From: CAZMXS01 sp964570325
GTDB lineage: Bacteria > Verrucomicrobiota > Kiritimatiellia > CAIQIC01 > CAZMXS01
Direction: 5' to 3'
Assembly: GCA_964570325.1 (NCBI GenBank)
Contig: CAZMXS010000099.1
Location: 1 to 12,407, forward strand
DNA length: 12,407 bases
Shown: one piece after another, positions 11,945 to 12,407 of the stretch
Layout of the letters: every line of letters starts with the position of its first letter
Numbering within the stretch: position 1 is the first letter of the stretch
The notes under the pieces: generated by a model
The model's database searches: none
Told to the model about the DNA's origin: nothing
The model's input: the letters and a program-made list of their open reading frames with translations, nothing else
Program-made: the position numbers and the translations under genes

Positions 11945-12003
11945 TCCCAGTCTAGGCGGCACGTCCTCCGCTGCGGAGGACTCCCGGCCGCCGTCGCCTG
12001 GGA
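11945..12003. repeat. Three-tier nested hairpin
   Basis: TCCCAG (11945-11950) pairs with CTGGGA (11998-12003), GGCGGC (11955-11960) with GCCGCC (11987-11992), and GTCCTCCG (11963-11970) with CGGAGGAC (11974-11981) around loop CTG. 20 bp in total. Confidence 0.6.
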
Positions 12004-12143
12004 CGCTTCCGTCAGCGTGGTAGCCCGGCTAAAGCGCCGGGCAGTTCATTCGCGGCCATGCCGCGCTTCGCTGAACGGACCGCGTTTGCGCGGACCGTTC
12101 GCCCGTCGCAACGCCGGGCCGCTTCGGGCTTCGCCAATGGACC

Positions 12144-12167
12144 GCCCGGCCATACTGCCGGGCTTTT
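12144..12167 (+). terminator. Terminator-like hairpin with TTTT
   Basis: GCCCGGC (12144-12150) and GCCGGGC (12157-12163) pair around CATACT and are followed at once by TTTT. The T-run is short, so termination would be partial at best. The same stem with other loops occurs at 8663 and 12023 without a T-run, so this may simply be one member of that hairpin family. Confidence 0.35.
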
Positions 12168-12407
12168 GCCGGAACCGGCCAGCCCCCCGGGCCTGAATCC
12201 GGCGCCGGGCGACTCCGCGCTGAACGCTCCATCGCCCGGCACCGGCTTCTCCGCGCCGCGAACTCGTTCGGCCTGCGCCGGGCTTTGCGCGAGGCCATTC
12301 CGCGACGGATTCGCCACGCGCAACGAGCCGCCCGGCTGGCGCTCCAGATACGCCCGCCGGCTGGCGGTTTTCCCGTCGAAAACCGAAACGCCGGACGGGC
12401 TGGCTTG

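Larger units (their letters stand above)
10859..12407. other. 1.55-kb hairpin-dense GC-rich region without convincing genes
   Basis: Long open frames here (up to about 300 codons on the minus strand) are Arg/Pro/Ala/Gly-rich shadows of GC-rich DNA, lack ribosome binding sites and change phase with the hairpins. I counted more than twenty inverted repeats, many perfect. Besides those listed separately: 11064-11071/11077-11084 (CGCGCGGC arm, loop TCCCC), 11125-11132/11156-11163 with an inner 11138-11143/11147-11152, 11172-11177/11181-11186 (loop CAA), 11279-11284/11288-11293 (loop CAA), 11632-11638/11642-11648, 11667-11673/11680-11686, 11706-11713/11750-11757 (a 36-base pyrimidine-rich loop), 12023-12029/12036-12042, 12073-12084/12089-12100 (one A/A mismatch), 12204-12212/12232-12240 and 12365-12372/12378-12385. 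The region runs off the window end. Candidates are a large structured RNA, a clustered hairpin element, or a DNA-processing site. Confidence 0.55.

Noticed and set aside
10859..12407. Actinobacterial-type linear replicon telomere
   Set aside because: Serial palindromes recall such ends, but there is no terminal protein or telomere-binding gene here, the region is much longer than known telomeric palindrome blocks, and the window end is not shown to be a DNA end.
10859..12407. Known giant phage ncRNA class (GOLLD or ROOL)
   Set aside because: No recognisable conserved core or embedded tRNA was found by eye; size alone is not evidence.

Overview
The window looks like the replication and accessory part of a GC-rich bacterial (pro)phage or phage-like element. 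The evidence is the gene set and packing: a ParB-like regulator, a superfamily 2 helicase, a TOPRIM primase, a small replication protein, two PD-(D/E)XK-type nucleases, a phage-type Dam methyltransferase and many very small genes, all on the + strand and often joined by 4-base ATGA overlaps. No capsid, tail, integrase, tRNA or rRNA gene is visible. The host cannot be fixed from the sequence. High GC and the style of the secreted cargo protein would fit a Verrucomicrobiota/Kiritimatiellota-like (PVC) host, but that is a guess.

Layout. 2-4291 is the replication core: the tail of an ssDNA-binding-like protein (2-514), the ParB-like protein (561-1454), helicase (1451-3100), primase (3097-3906) and a putative initiator or loader (3911-4291). 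The stop codon of that last gene lies inside the first unit of a compact run of three different short repeats (4288-4411) that resembles an iteron origin with an AT-rich unwinding element. 4471-7415 holds a VRR-NUC nuclease, a small protein with a possible Acb2/Tad1-like hairpin, several small and zinc-ribbon proteins, a Dam methyltransferase gene interrupted by an in-frame TAG, and a second nuclease-like gene. At 7478-8266 a lone minus-strand, AT-richer gene for a secreted protein, with its own promoter, sits like a moron (cargo gene). 8905-10858 is a second + strand operon of six small genes, including a DUF4942 protein.

The most unusual parts are not coding. About 8490-8830 and the whole right end (10859-12407, about 1.55 kb) are filled almost end to end with GC-rich hairpins. 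Many have perfect 7-12 bp stems, several are nested, and some form families in which the loop or inner bulge is the same while the stem differs. Such internal covariation suggests selection for folded RNA or single-stranded DNA rather than chance GC richness. I cannot name a known ncRNA or mobile element that it matches.

As a working picture (inference): the initiator binds the 11-bp-phased GTGACG repeats, the neighbouring AT-rich repeats melt, and helicase and primase are loaded. The nucleases, methyltransferase and small proteins support replication, recombination or counter-defence. The hairpin regions flank the second operon and may be its structured leader and trailer, a large structured RNA, or a site for DNA processing.
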